A stretch of 64,000 nucleotides of DNA from Methylobacterium sp. AMS5. Lineage in GTDB: Bacteria; Pseudomonadota; Alphaproteobacteria; Rhizobiales; Beijerinckiaceae. This document shows, piece after piece, positions 36,775-46,132 of this stretch. The stretch spans positions 4,407,501-4,471,500 of the forward strand of contig NZ_CP006992.1 in assembly GCF_001542815.1 (NCBI RefSeq). Direction: 5' to 3'. The position numbers and the translations under genes were made by a program. Below the pieces are notes generated by a model. That model was not told the origin of the DNA and ran no database searches. It saw only the letters and a program-made list of their open reading frames with translations. Each line of letters begins with the position of its first letter. The stretch's first letter is position 1.

Positions 36775-36886
36775 CCCTCCGCCTCCTCCTGAGGTGGCCG
36801 CGCCAGCGGCCCTCGAAGGATCTTCCAGGGATCGCACGGGATCGGGAGGATCCTTCGAGGCAGCTTCGCAGCACCTCAGGACGGGG
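36775..36886. repeat. Dispersed ~113-bp palindromic intergenic repeat, copy B
   Basis: Shares CTTCCAGGGATCG and GGAGGATCCTTCGAGG cores with copies A and C. The terminal arms (CCTGAGGTG at 36788-36796, CACCTCAGG at 36872-36880) are less perfect outside this core. Its right arm contains the TGA stop of the convergent small gene at 36876-37136. Confidence 0.78.
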
Positions 36887-37136
36887 GCGTGGGTGGGAAA
36901 GCATCGGCGCCCCGGCCGTGCCCGTGGCAGCGATGGGGGGCCAGGACCCGCTCGATCCCGGCCCGGAACGCGGCCAGCGTACCGAGCGGCCGGGCGCAGC
37001 CGCCGCAGGCGATGGCCGCCTCGGCGGTCGGGTCCGCCGGCCAGGTGACGGCGGGGGAGCCGCAGGCCGCGCAGGCGAAGCTCCATTCGCTCACGAGGAT
37101 CGCCGCCCCCAGACCTGCTGCGGACTGCGCGCCCAT
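36876..37136 (-). CDS. Small zinc-ribbon-like protein coupled to the Wzc-like gene
   Basis: An 86-residue protein with two CxxC pairs (FACAACGSP and IACGGCARP) spaced 21 residues apart, a typical zinc-ribbon arrangement, and a His/Cys-rich end (APHRCHGHGRG). The ATG overlaps the stop of the Wzc-like gene by one base. The stop codon lies inside palindromic repeat copy B, so the C-terminal residues may be a by-product of repeat insertion. Function unknown. Confidence 0.62.
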   Translation of the reverse strand: MGAQSAAGLGAAILVSEWSFACAACGSPAVTWPADPTAEAAIACGGCARPLGTLAAFRAGIERVLAPHRCHGHGRGADAFPPTPPS

Positions 37137-39340
37137 CACGCGCTGTTCCGGTAGTAGTGCGAGAAGTCGCGGTAGAGCGTGCCGCGATCCGCGGCGCGGC
37201 CCTGGTGGCGCTTCAGATCGACCTTGTTCAGGACGAGCCCGGCGACCGTCAGCCCGAGCCGGTGCATATAGGCGAGGCTCGCGGTGACGGCGGCCTTCTG
37301 CGTGCCGTGCCACGCCACGACGTGGACCACGGCATCGGCGTGCTGGCGCAGGAGCGCGACATCGCCCAGCAGCAGCACCGGGGGCACCTCCACGAGGATG
37401 ACGTCGTAGCGCTCGCGCGCCTCCCGCACGAGCATCCCGAAGGTCGGCTCGGCGTAGATGTCGTGACCGTCCTTGAGGCCGGAGACGCGGCGGATGGTCG
37501 AGATGCGGCCCTCCGTCTCCTCGTCGTCGGCGTGCGTCTCGTGCCCGAGATTGCCGTGGCGGCCGTCCTCGATCGCCGCGCGGCGGGGCGAGCCGTCGAG
37601 GATCAGCACCCGGCGCCCCATCGCGGCGAGCGAGCGTGCCACCGAGCGGGCAACGACGGACTTGCCCTCTCCGGGCATCGCCGAGGTGACGAGGACGACC
37701 TTGAGTGGCTCGCGCACCGCGACGAGTTCGGCCACCGCCGCCCGCACGGCCTCGCGGAAGACGAGATCCTGTTCCAGGCGCTCGCCCGATTGCGCACCCG
37801 CCGGCCGGTTCGGCAGCAGCGCGAGGCAGGGCAGGCCGGTCTCGGCCTCCATCTCGCCCTGGCTGCGGTAACCCCGGTCGCGGCGGTCGAGCCCGAGCGC
37901 CAGCACCGAGCCGGCGCCGGCCCCGGCGAACAGGCCGAGGCCGAGCACGAGGCCGAGGCCGGGCCCGGTGGGCAGGGTCGGCACCTTGGCCGGCGCCAGC
38001 ATCTGCGCCATCACCGGCTTGAGTTCGCTCAGCGCGTTGGCGGTCTGGTAGCCCTCGTCGAGGACGCGCAGGCGGTCGCGGGCGGCCGTCGCGTCGGCTT
38101 GGAGTGCGCGGAGCTTCGATTCGAGCGCCTTGCTCTCGATGAGCGAGCGGCGCACGGTCGAGACCCGCGCCTCGGCCGAGGCTTCGAGCCCGCGGGCGGC
38201 GCCGAGATCGACCTCGACCAGCTTCAGCACCTCGGCCATGCGGAGCTGAAGCCGCTGCTGGAGCGCGGCGATCGAGGCCTTGAGGCGCAGCACGCTGGGA
38301 TGGTTGTCGCCGGAGACGGCGGTGAGTTGCTCCAGTTCCTGGCGCAGCTTGCTGTCATCGGCCAGCATCTGCTGGATCACCGGCGAGATCGTCGTGTCGG
38401 AGGCGTTCGGCACGCCGCCGAAGCGCATCACGTCCCCGGCGCGCTGCAGCCGCGCCTCCTCCGCCAGCCGCTTGGCCGAGGCGCTGGAGAGTTCGGTGAG
38501 GGCGTCGCGCAACTGCTGCTCGCGCAGGTCCACGCCCTCGCGCACCGATTCGACGAAGCCCGTGCGCTTGCGGAAGGCGTCGATCTCGCTGTCCAGCCGG
38601 GCCAGTTCGCCGCGCGAGACCTGGATCTGCTCGGCGTACCAGCGGCTCGCCCGCTCGGTGGCGAGGGAGGCTGCCTGCATCTTGCGGGCGAGATACTCGG
38701 TGGCGAAGGTGTTGGCGGTCTCCGCCGCCCGCTTCGGGTCGCGGTCACGGTAGCCGATGGTGATCAGGTAGGCCTTGGCGTCGTTGCCGACGGTGAGCCC
38801 GCGCAGGAGCCGCTGGGCCTGGGCGTCGCGCTCGGTCTCCTGCTGCGCGGTTTCTTCCGGACGGGTGCCGGGGAGGGCGGGCAGCGCGGCCTGAACCCGA
38901 TTCTCGAGAGCTTGCCTCAGGGAGCCGACCCATCCCGCCGATGCCTCCTTGGCCGCCTGCCCCGCCTGGGCCGCCTGCTTGGCTTGCCCGGCTTCCTCGA
39001 GCCGGCCCGCCACGGATTGCGCGATGGCAAACGAGCGGATGATGCGCGCCTCGCTCTCCACCACCGAGGCCGGTTCGAGGGCGATCTGCGGGCCGGACTT
39101 GCCCGTCCCGCGCACATCTTGGGTCTGGCCGAAATCGAACTGGAGCAGCACCTCGGCGGTGTAGCTCGGCGGCAGGGCGAGCGAGGCCGCCCCCGCCGCC
39201 AGCGCCGACAGCCCGGCGATCGAGGCGATCATGATCCGGCGCCGCCAGAGCACCGCGAGGGCGTGCCCGGTGACCGCCTCGTAATGGGAGGTCAGCGATC
39301 GCCCGCCGCCGGGCGGGTCGGCTTCGTGGAACGGATCCAT
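37136..39340 (-). CDS. Wzc-like polysaccharide chain-length/transport protein with altered kinase motifs
   Basis: A 734-residue inner-membrane protein: Wzz domain with a first helix (IMIASIAGLSALAAGAASLAL), long periplasmic coiled coil, second helix (GLGLVLGLGLFAGAGAGSVLAL) and a cytoplasmic BY-kinase-like domain. Walker A is intact (SAMPGEGKS). Walker A' reads ILDGS instead of the usual DxD, and Walker B reads VEVPP where DxPP is usual; the segment between them is shortened. A C-terminal Tyr cluster remains (YRDFSHYY). It probably controls polymer length and export, but tyrosine kinase activity is doubtful. It is adjacent to the priming transferase. Confidence 0.83.
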   Translation of the reverse strand: MDPFHEADPPGGGRSLTSHYEAVTGHALAVLWRRRIMIASIAGLSALAAGAASLALPPSYTAEVLLQFDFGQTQDVRGTGKSGPQIALEPASVVESEARIIRSFAIAQSVAGRLEEAGQAKQAAQAGQAAKEASAGWVGSLRQALENRVQAALPALPGTRPEETAQQETERDAQAQRLLRGLTVGNDAKAYLITIGYRDRDPKRAAETANTFATEYLARKMQAASLATERASRWYAEQIQVSRGELARLDSEIDAFRKRTGFVESVREGVDLREQQLRDALTELSSASAKRLAEEARLQRAGDVMRFGGVPNASDTTISPVIQQMLADDSKLRQELEQLTAVSGDNHPSVLRLKASIAALQQRLQLRMAEVLKLVEVDLGAARGLEASAEARVSTVRRSLIESKALESKLRALQADATAARDRLRVLDEGYQTANALSELKPVMAQMLAPAKVPTLPTGPGLGLVLGLGLFAGAGAGSVLALGLDRRDRGYRSQGEMEAETGLPCLALLPNRPAGAQSGERLEQDLVFREAVRAAVAELVAVREPLKVVLVTSAMPGEGKSVVARSVARSLAAMGRRVLILDGSPRRAAIEDGRHGNLGHETHADDEETEGRISTIRRVSGLKDGHDIYAEPTFGMLVREARERYDVILVEVPPVLLLGDVALLRQHADAVVHVVAWHGTQKAAVTASLAYMHRLGLTVAGLVLNKVDLKRHQGRAADRGTLYRDFSHYYRNSA

Positions 39341-39410
39341 GGGTCACGCCTGCGTCGGGATCGAAAAGGGGGAGCGCGTCGAGGGGAGGAGGGGCCGCCG
39401 GGGCCCCTCC

Positions 39411-40934
39411 TCAGCGGGCGCCCTTGGCGGTGAGCACCGCCGGCACCGTCTCGAGGAGGATGTACAGGTCGGTCCAGATCGACCAATTGCGGATGTAGAA
39501 GCTGTCCTGCTGCTCCTGCACCGTGAGGTCGCCGTCGCTGCGGGCCGAGATCTGCCACAGTCCGGTCAGGCCCGGCGGCACGCTCGCCCGCAGCGCCTGG
39601 AAGGCCGGGCCGAACCGCTCGGTGTGGTAGGCGGGGAAGGGGCGGGGCCCGACCACGCTCATGTCGCCGCGCAACACGTTGAGGAGCTGGGGCAGCTCGT
39701 CGAGGCTGGTGCGGCGGATGAAGCCGCCGATGCCGGGCAGGACGCGCGGATCGTTGCGCAGCTTGCAGAACCGGTCCCATTCGCGCCGGGCGGCCTCGTC
39801 GGCAGCCAGATGCTCGGCGAGCCGCGCCTCCGCGTCGCGGAACATGCTGCGCAGCTTGTACACGCGGATGGTACGGCCATCCCGCCCGACGCGGGGCTGG
39901 ACGTAGAAGGCCGGGCCCGGATCGGCGATCTTCACGCCAAGCGCCAGCACACCGATCAGGGGTCCGAAGACGAGAAGGGCCGGCACCGCCACGGCAAGAT
40001 CGAGCGCCCGCTTGAGGCGCAGGTTGTGCGGCAGGAAGATCGCCCGGCGCACCACGAGCCCGACCACGGGACCGAGGCAGCGGGTCTGCAGGCGCACGGT
40101 CTCCACCTCCGGCGCATGGTGCGCCACGAGCACCTGCCGGAACGGGTGCCGGGTGAGCCAGGCGAAGCGGGCGGGCTCGCGTTCGCCGGGGGTGCAGATG
40201 GCGACCTCGGCCGCCTCCAGCAGGCTCGCCATGCGCTCGGCCGAACGCTCGGCGTCCTCCGAGGGCCCCGGCGGCACGACGGTGCGGAAGGGCTCGACGG
40301 TTTGATCGGCCGTGCGGACGATGCCGATCGGTCGCAGTCCGAGTTCCGGCCGGGCGGCGAGGCTGCGGGCCAGCTCGGCGGCGCCCTCGCCGTAGACGAT
40401 GGTCGCCGCCCCCCAAACGCCCCGCCGGACGAGACGCGCACGCACGAACCCCTCCGCGTAGTGCCCGAGCGGGATGGCGAGGAGGGCGGCGATCCCGGTG
40501 GCGGCCCAGGACCATGGCCAGGACCAGGGCCCGCCGCCGACCAGGACGGCAGCGGCGAACGCGAGGGCGGCGGCCAGACCGCGGCGGCGCAGCCGCTCGA
40601 TCGGCTCCGCCTCGATCGGTTCGTAGAGGCCGCACAGGGCCAGGGCGCCGATCTGCAGGGCGCACCAGCCGGTCAGCATGGCCGGCGCGAGGCCGGCGGC
40701 CGCTCCGGCCGCCGCCATGACGAGCAGGCTTCCCCCGCAGGCGGCCAGCACGGCGACGGCGTCGCCGCCGAGCAGGGCCCCGGTGACGATCCGGCGCCGC
40801 GCCTCGGCGATCGTCTCGGCGCGCCCGGACCGGGCGGGTCCGAGACGCTCCTTGAGACGCTCTCGAAGGCGCCCCGGCCAGCCGGCTCCGCCGGCCGGCA
40901 GGAGACCGGTATTTGCGACATCGACGTCCGGCAT
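39411..40934 (-). CDS. Polyprenyl-phosphate sugar-1-phosphate transferase (WbaP/ExoY-like)
   Basis: A 507-residue enzyme. The N-terminal half has several hydrophobic helices and a CoA-binding-like domain; the C-terminal half is the bacterial sugar transferase domain: LKRALDLAVAVPALLVFGPLIGVLALGVKIADPGPAFYVQPRVGRDG, YKLRSMFRDAEA, RRTSLDELPQLLNVLRGDMSVVGPRP and PPGLTGLWQISARSD. It loads the first sugar onto undecaprenyl phosphate to start repeat-unit assembly at the inner membrane. Whether glucose, galactose or mannose is used cannot be told. It lies 70 bp upstream of the Wzc-like gene. Confidence 0.9.
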   Translation of the reverse strand: MPDVDVANTGLLPAGGAGWPGRLRERLKERLGPARSGRAETIAEARRRIVTGALLGGDAVAVLAACGGSLLVMAAAGAAAGLAPAMLTGWCALQIGALALCGLYEPIEAEPIERLRRRGLAAALAFAAAVLVGGGPWSWPWSWAATGIAALLAIPLGHYAEGFVRARLVRRGVWGAATIVYGEGAAELARSLAARPELGLRPIGIVRTADQTVEPFRTVVPPGPSEDAERSAERMASLLEAAEVAICTPGEREPARFAWLTRHPFRQVLVAHHAPEVETVRLQTRCLGPVVGLVVRRAIFLPHNLRLKRALDLAVAVPALLVFGPLIGVLALGVKIADPGPAFYVQPRVGRDGRTIRVYKLRSMFRDAEARLAEHLAADEAARREWDRFCKLRNDPRVLPGIGGFIRRTSLDELPQLLNVLRGDMSVVGPRPFPAYHTERFGPAFQALRASVPPGLTGLWQISARSDGDLTVQEQQDSFYIRNWSIWTDLYILLETVPAVLTAKGAR

Positions 40935-41006
40935 GGGCTCGCTCGCACTGCGTAACGGGCGGGAGGGGCGGGCAGCGGGCAGACAGGGGGCGCGGGATCG
41001 GCGCGC

Positions 41007-42005
41007 TTACTCGGCGGCCTGCCGCGGGGCGGCGTCCGCTTGTGCCTGGGCCTCTCGAATTTGCTCGTCGATCCAGCGGTAGGTCGGCTGCAGGCCTTCG
41101 CGCAGGTGGATGAGGGGCTCCCAGCCCAGAACCTCGCGCAGGCGGGTGTTGTCGCTGTTGCGCCCGCGCACGCCCTGCGGCTTGCTCAGGTCGAACGCCT
41201 TGTGGATCGTCTTGCCGGAGACTTCGGCCACGAGATCGACGAGGCCGCTGATGCTGACGAGTTCGTCCGTGCCGAGGTTGAGCGGCCCGTGATGGTCCGA
41301 CTGCATGATGCGGTAGATGCCCTCGACGCAGTCGTCGACGTACATGAACGAGCGGGTCTGCTGGCCGTCGCCCCAGATGTCGATCGTGCCGCCGTCGGGC
41401 GTGCGCGCGATCTTGCGGCAGATCGCGGCGGGCGCCTTCTCCTTGCCGCCGTCATAGGTGCCGAGCGGCCCGTAGACGTTGTGGAAGCGGACGGAGCGGG
41501 TCGGGAAGCCGTAATCCTCGGTGAAGTACTGGCAGAGCTTCTCCGTGTAGAGCTTCTCCAGGCCGTAGCCTTCCTCGGGCGCGGCCGGGAAGGCATCCTC
41601 CTCCTTCAGCGGGATCACGCTCGGCACGTCCTGCAGATGCTGCGGGTAGACGCAGGCCGAGGAGGAGAACAGGAACCGCTCGACCCGCGCGTCGAAGGCG
41701 GCCTTCAGCATCTGCGCGCTGATCATCGTGTTGTTGAAGGTGATCGAGGCGTGCGCGCCGGAGATGTAGCCGATCCCGCCCATGTCGGCGGCGAGATTGT
41801 AGACTTCGTCGACGCCCTTCACCGCCTCGCGGCACTCTTCGATCGAGCGCAGATCGGCGAGCATGAACTCGTCGGCGTCGCTTTGCCCGAAATCGGGGTA
41901 TTTAATATCGACGCCACGGACATGATAGCCAAGGCGACGCAGGTACGTCACCAGATGTCCACCAATGAAACCGCCGGCCCCGGTAACAACTGCGCTCTTC
42001 GACAT
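41007..42005 (-). CDS. GDP-mannose 3,5-epimerase-like NAD-dependent epimerase
   Basis: A 332-residue extended SDR enzyme. The Rossmann motif VTGAGGFIGGHL, ADMGGIGYI, SSSACVYPQH, YGLEKLYTEKLCQ (catalytic Tyr/Lys) and RFHNVYGPLGTYDGGKEKAPAA closely resemble GDP-mannose 3,5-epimerases, which give GDP-L-galactose/GDP-L-gulose. With ManB and ManC in the region supplying GDP-mannose, a rare L-sugar in the polymer is plausible. ATG at 42005 is used; a GTG three codons earlier is possible. The upstream intergenic region holds two long inverted repeats. Confidence 0.83.
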   Translation of the reverse strand: MSKSAVVTGAGGFIGGHLVTYLRRLGYHVRGVDIKYPDFGQSDADEFMLADLRSIEECREAVKGVDEVYNLAADMGGIGYISGAHASITFNNTMISAQMLKAAFDARVERFLFSSSACVYPQHLQDVPSVIPLKEEDAFPAAPEEGYGLEKLYTEKLCQYFTEDYGFPTRSVRFHNVYGPLGTYDGGKEKAPAAICRKIARTPDGGTIDIWGDGQQTRSFMYVDDCVEGIYRIMQSDHHGPLNLGTDELVSISGLVDLVAEVSGKTIHKAFDLSKPQGVRGRNSDNTRLREVLGWEPLIHLREGLQPTYRWIDEQIREAQAQADAAPRQAAE

Positions 42006-42254
42006 GGGTGTCACGCCTTTTTCTGCTTTGGCGCTTCCATTCTTATTTCAGGGGCCGTCTGAGCATATCTTCTCGATGGGCGATCATACTTTCGCGCTGC
42101 GGTAATCCTTTGGGGCGCTGCGCAACGACGTGGAGATCGGCCGGGAAAAACTGCGCGCGCCGGGGCGCAGGCCGGGTGCCTCGCAAGAACCCCGGCCCCC
42201 GAACGCTCCGGCCGGGGCAACGATGCTCACAGGCAGTCGCTCGAACGGGCATGC

Positions 42255-42300
42255 CCGCGGACACGGGCCCGATCATGCCGGATCGGGCCCGTGTCCGCGG
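42255..42300. repeat. Perfect 20-bp inverted repeat (first of a pair)
   Basis: Arms 42255-42274 and 42281-42300 are perfectly complementary over 20 bp and separated by ATGCCG. The arm starts CCGCGGACACGGG. No T-run follows in either direction. It lies in the 459-bp gap between two minus-strand polysaccharide genes. Confidence 0.9.
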
Positions 42301-42361
42301 ATCATGGCGCGACGCCCCCCCCGCGCCGGGCGGGCAGCGTCCGCTTCGTCGGATACGCGTT

Positions 42362-42404
42362 CTCGATCATCGTCCTGGATACCGGATCCAGGACGATGAT
42401 CGAG
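42362..42404. repeat. Perfect 19-bp inverted repeat (second of a pair)
   Basis: Arms 42362-42380 and 42386-42404 pair perfectly over 19 bp around ACCGG. The arm contains GATCATCGTCC. Located 62 bp from the first repeat, upstream of the epimerase gene and downstream of the WecG-like gene. No T-run lies on the minus-strand side. Confidence 0.9.
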
Positions 42405-42464
42405 GCTCTTGTTCTCGCATCATCTTTTTTCCGAAAGCCGGAGGCCACCTTTCGGGACGATGCT

Positions 42465-43244
42465 TTAGAACGACCGCCGCGGCCGCGACGGGGCGCTCAG
42501 GAGCTGGAACCCGGCGCGCAGGATGAACTCGGGCACGATCCGACCGTAGCGGCGCGCCAGCCGGCGCGGCTCGGTGCCGAGGCGGAAGGCCCATTCGAGC
42601 CCGCGCCGCTGCATCCAGGCCGGCGCCTGCCGCTTGGTGCCGGCGAGGAAGTCGAAGGCCGCACCGACGCCGACCATGACCGGCACCTCGAGCCGGTCGC
42701 GGTGGCGCGCCATCCAGTATTCCTGCTTCGGGGTGCTGAGGCCCACCCACAGGATGTCGGGCGCCGCCGCGTTGATGCGCGCGACGATCGCTTCGTCCTC
42801 CTCCGGCGTGGTCGGGCGGAAGGGGGGCGAGAAGGTGCCGGCGATGGGCAGATCGGGGAACTGCTCCGTCAGGCGTGCCGCCAGCCGCTCGGGCAGGCCG
42901 GAACCGCCGCCGAAGTAGTATTGCCGATAGCCCTTGCGGGCGGACAGGGCCGTCAGCGCGCGCATGAGGTCGGGTCCGTAGACCCGCTGCGTGCGCGGGA
43001 AGCCGAGCCGGCGCGCCATGAAGACCAGCGGCATCCCGTCCGGCGTGACGAGGCCGGCGCGCTCGTGGATCGCGCGCAAGCGCCCGTCGGTCTGGCACTC
43101 GATGACGCCGTGGGCACCGGTGATGCAGACGTAGTGGCGCTGGCGGGCGAGGATCCAGTCCTCGACCGCCATCACCGCCTCGTCCAGCGTGATCGCGCTG
43201 ACCGGCACCCCCAGGATCGGAACGCGGGGGAGGGGTGCGCTCAT
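42465..43244 (-). CDS. WecG/TagA/CpsF-family glycosyltransferase
   Basis: A 259-residue GT26 enzyme. Family motifs include [60 protein letters not shown], then [17 protein letters not shown] and [31 protein letters not shown]. It transfers a sugar, such as ManNAcA or another residue, to a lipid-linked intermediate at the cytoplasmic membrane face. It overlaps the upstream decarboxylase gene by 4 nt, so both are translated together. The acceptor and donor here are unknown. Confidence 0.9.
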   Translation of the reverse strand: MSAPLPRVPILGVPVSAITLDEAVMAVEDWILARQRHYVCITGAHGVIECQTDGRLRAIHERAGLVTPDGMPLVFMARRLGFPRTQRVYGPDLMRALTALSARKGYRQYYFGGGSGLPERLAARLTEQFPDLPIAGTFSPPFRPTTPEEDEAIVARINAAAPDILWVGLSTPKQEYWMARHRDRLEVPVMVGVGAAFDFLAGTKRQAPAWMQRRGLEWAFRLGTEPRRLARRYGRIVPEFILRAGFQLLSAPSRPRRSF

Positions 43245-44257
43245 GAGCCGGTCTTCGCGAGTTCCACCTTGGCGAGTTCGGGCAGCGCCGGCTCGAACGG
43301 CGTCACGCTCGAGCCGGCGGCCGAGAGCAGCGCCTCGAAATAGGCGATCGTCCGCGTCAGCCCCTCGTCGAGCCCGACCTTCGGGGTCCAGTGCAGCATC
43401 GCCTTCGCCCGGGTGATGTCGGGGCAGCGCTGGCGCGGGTCGTCCTGCGGCAGCGGGCGGTAGACGATCTCCGAGCGCGAGCCGGTGAGCGCGATGATCC
43501 GATGGGCGATCTCGGCGATGGTCACCTCGGTCGGGTTGCCGAGATTGACCGCGCCGTCGAGCGTGCCTTCGACGTTCATCAGGCGCATCAGCCCCTCGAC
43601 GAGGTCGTCGACGAAGCAGAAGGCGCGGGTCTGGCGGCCGTCGCCGTAGAGGGTGATCGGCTCGCCCCGCAGCGCCTGCACCACGAAGTTCGAGACGACC
43701 CGGCCGTCGTCGCGGTTCATCCGCGGCCCGTAGGTGTTGAAGATGCGCGCCACGCGGATCGGCACGTGGTGCCGGCGCTGGTAATCGAAGAACAGGGTCT
43801 CGGCGCAGCGCTTGCCCTCGTCGTAGCAGGCGCGCGGGCCGCTGACGCTGACGAGGCCGCGATAATCCTCCGGCTGCGGGTGGACGTCCGGATCGCCGTA
43901 GATCTCGCTGGTGGAGGCCTGGAGGATCGGGATGCCGAGCCGCTTGGCGAGCCCGAGCATGTTGATGGCCCCGATCACGCTCGTCTTCGTGGTCTGCACC
44001 GGGTCGCGCTGATAGTGGATCGGGGAGGCGGGGCAGGCGAGATTGTAGATCTCGTCGACCTCGACGTAGAGCGGGAAATTCACGTCGTGGCGCATGACCT
44101 CGAAGCGCGGATTGCTCAGGTGCTGGGCTAGGTTCGACCGGTCGCCCGTGTAGAAATTATCGACCGCGAGCACGTCGTGTCCCTGCGCCACCAGTCGATC
44201 GCACAGGTGGCTGCCGACAAAACCGGCCCCACCCGTCACGAGGATACGCTTCTTCAT
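43241..44257 (-). CDS. UDP-glucuronate decarboxylase-like SDR (UDP-xylose synthase type)
   Basis: A 338-residue extended SDR enzyme: Rossmann motif [81 protein letters not shown] (catalytic Tyr/Lys) and [10 protein letters not shown]. These are the signature segments of UDP-glucuronic acid decarboxylase (UXS), which makes UDP-xylose. dTDP-glucose dehydratases are related, but the CPASP and YDEGKR segments favour UXS. It is the first gene of a unit with the WecG-like transferase. ATG at 44257 follows GGGAGA. Confidence 0.87.
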   Translation of the reverse strand: MKKRILVTGGAGFVGSHLCDRLVAQGHDVLAVDNFYTGDRSNLAQHLSNPRFEVMRHDVNFPLYVEVDEIYNLACPASPIHYQRDPVQTTKTSVIGAINMLGLAKRLGIPILQASTSEIYGDPDVHPQPEDYRGLVSVSGPRACYDEGKRCAETLFFDYQRRHHVPIRVARIFNTYGPRMNRDDGRVVSNFVVQALRGEPITLYGDGRQTRAFCFVDDLVEGLMRLMNVEGTLDGAVNLGNPTEVTIAEIAHRIIALTGSRSEIVYRPLPQDDPRQRCPDITRAKAMLHWTPKVGLDEGLTRTIAYFEALLSAAGSSVTPFEPALPELAKVELAKTGS

Positions 44258-44712
44258 CGCTCGACGTCTCCCATTGTCGGTCGATCCCAGCTTAGGAGAC
44301 CTTGATCGGGTGCGGCATTGCTGTTTCGAGGAAGACGCGGCGTCCTGCGTGCGAAGGCGGTTTACCACGATCGGGAGGTGCAAGCCCCTTTCTTGCCGTG
44401 GGCCAAGCGGCGCGCGCGGAATCGGTTCCCAAGCGCGCCTTCGAGCCGCAACCGGCACCGTCGGACTAACCCGGTCGCGAACCCTGAGGTGACCGAATAG
44501 CCAGAGCCAACGGGGAGGGGCTCTGGCATTCAGACAGGGCGTCACGACAGCCCGGCCGCCTCCCGGTTCTCCCCCGGTGCTCCCTTGAGCGCGGAGGGCT
44601 CCGGGCGGCACCTCCGGGGTACCGGCCGAGCGGCAGATCTCCCGAATGGAGCAGTCTCCCGAACGGCCGCGTCGCCGGCCGGCGCCCGGCAAGCGGCCTG
44701 AGAGGCGAAGGC
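44258..44712. other. Divergent regulatory region between the UXS-like and ExoF-like genes
   Basis: A 455-bp non-coding gap that separates minus- and plus-strand exopolysaccharide units and must hold both promoters. A 9-bp perfect stem-loop (GCCAGAGCC at 44500-44508, GGCTCTGGC at 44519-44527) lies about 185 bp before the ExoF-like start. No other motif was recognised. Confidence 0.5.
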
Positions 44713-46080
44713 ATGCTCGATTTCAGGACATTTCGGTTTCGGGGCGGCGAGGGGCCTCTTCGCGCAACGCTCGGCGCGATGCTCGGCTCGGGACTTGTGC
44801 TCCTCCTCGCGGGCGCCCCCCTGGCCGCCGAGGCGCAGGCTCCGGAGGCCTTGCCGGAGCCCTCGGCCGAGACCGCGCTGCTGCTGTCGAGCGGCGACAG
44901 GGTGACGATGGTCGTCTTCGGCCAGACGGACCTGACCGGCGAGTACGTGGTCGATGCGGTGGGCGACCTGAACCTGCCGATGGTCGGCCGTGTCCGGGTC
45001 GCCGGGCTGTCGCCCGAGCAGGCCGAGACCCTGGTGCGCACCCGCCTCAACGACGGTTACCTGCGTTCGGCCACCGTCAGCCTGCGGCTGTCCGAGATGA
45101 AGCCGGTCTATGTTCTGGGCGAGGTACGTTCGCCTGGCAGCTACACCTACCGCTACGGCCTCACCGTGCTCGGCGCGGTGGCGCTGGCCGGCGGCGGGCG
45201 GGTCGGCGACCGCTCCATCACCGAACTCAAGGGCGAGGTGCTGACCGCGCGCGAGCGTCTGCGCAGCCTGGAACTCGCCCGGCTCGCCCAGCGCGCCCGG
45301 CAACTTCGGCTGGAGGCCCAGCGCGACGGGCGGACGAGCTTCGTCTCGGACGAACTGATCGGCCCGGAGGCGACGGCGCTGATGCGCGGCGAGCAGGAGA
45401 TCTTCTCGCTCCAGCGCGAGACGGAGCGCAGCGAGGTCGGCCTGCTGCGCCAGCAGGTCGAGCGGCTGGAGACCGAGCGGACGTCGCTGACCCAGCAGCG
45501 GTCCCTGATCGAGGAACAGGTGAAGCTCACCGAGGCCCAGGTCCGCAACTACGCACGGCTGACCGATAACGGCCACGGCCTGCAGACGATCATGGTCGAC
45601 CGGCAGCGGGAGAACGCCCGGGTCCGGGCGGAACTCGCCCGGATCGACGCGGAACTCGCCCGCAACGGCACCGCCACCGGCGAACTGACCCTGCGCCAGC
45701 GCGACACCGAGAACGGGCATCGCCGCCGGGTCGTGGCCGACCTTCAGGCCACCCGCCAGCAATTGCTGGAGACCGAAGCGAGTCTGCCCATCGCCCGCGA
45801 CCTGCTGGAAAGCCGCGCCCGGCGGCTCGCCGCCTCCGACGGCGGCACCGAGTCCACCGGCTGGAACGTCGAGGTGACGCGGACCCAGCGCGACCGGGCG
45901 GCGACGTTCCGGGCCAGCCTGACCTCCGTGCTGCTGCCGGGCGACGTCGTGCAGGTGTCCCCCGCCAAGGCCGGCACCGGAGAGGCGCCGGCCCCGGCCC
46001 CCACTCGTGGCGGGGCGGCCGCTCCCGGCCCCGTCTCGCAGGCGGCACCCGCCCTGCGCAGCGCGATCGAAACCCCCTGA
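44713..46080 (+). CDS. exoF: ExoF-like polysaccharide export protein (Poly_export/SLBB)
   Basis: A 455-residue exported protein. A signal peptide ([22 protein letters not shown]) is followed by a polysaccharide-export domain ([43 protein letters not shown]), an SLBB segment ([31 protein letters not shown]) and a long coiled coil (residues about 175-370). This order matches ExoF of Rhizobiaceae rather than the lipoprotein Wza; no lipobox Cys is present. It likely forms part of the periplasmic/outer-membrane export path. A Pro/Ala-rich tail ends the protein. ManC follows 52 bp later. Confidence 0.85.
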   Translation: MLDFRTFRFRGGEGPLRATLGAMLGSGLVLLLAGAPLAAEAQAPEALPEPSAETALLLSSGDRVTMVVFGQTDLTGEYVVDAVGDLNLPMVGRVRVAGLSPEQAETLVRTRLNDGYLRSATVSLRLSEMKPVYVLGEVRSPGSYTYRYGLTVLGAVALAGGGRVGDRSITELKGEVLTARERLRSLELARLAQRARQLRLEAQRDGRTSFVSDELIGPEATALMRGEQEIFSLQRETERSEVGLLRQQVERLETERTSLTQQRSLIEEQVKLTEAQVRNYARLTDNGHGLQTIMVDRQRENARVRAELARIDAELARNGTATGELTLRQRDTENGHRRRVVADLQATRQQLLETEASLPIARDLLESRARRLAASDGGTESTGWNVEVTRTQRDRAATFRASLTSVLLPGDVVQVSPAKAGTGEAPAPAPTRGGAAAPGPVSQAAPALRSAIETP

Positions 46081-46132
46081 CCTTTTTTCCCAGTTCCATC
46101 TTCCAAGTCCCAGCACAAAAGGACGCCCGTCG

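Noticed and set aside
42255..42404. CRISPR or phage attachment site
   Set aside because: There are only two unrelated inverted repeats without spacers, cas genes, integrase or tRNA nearby.
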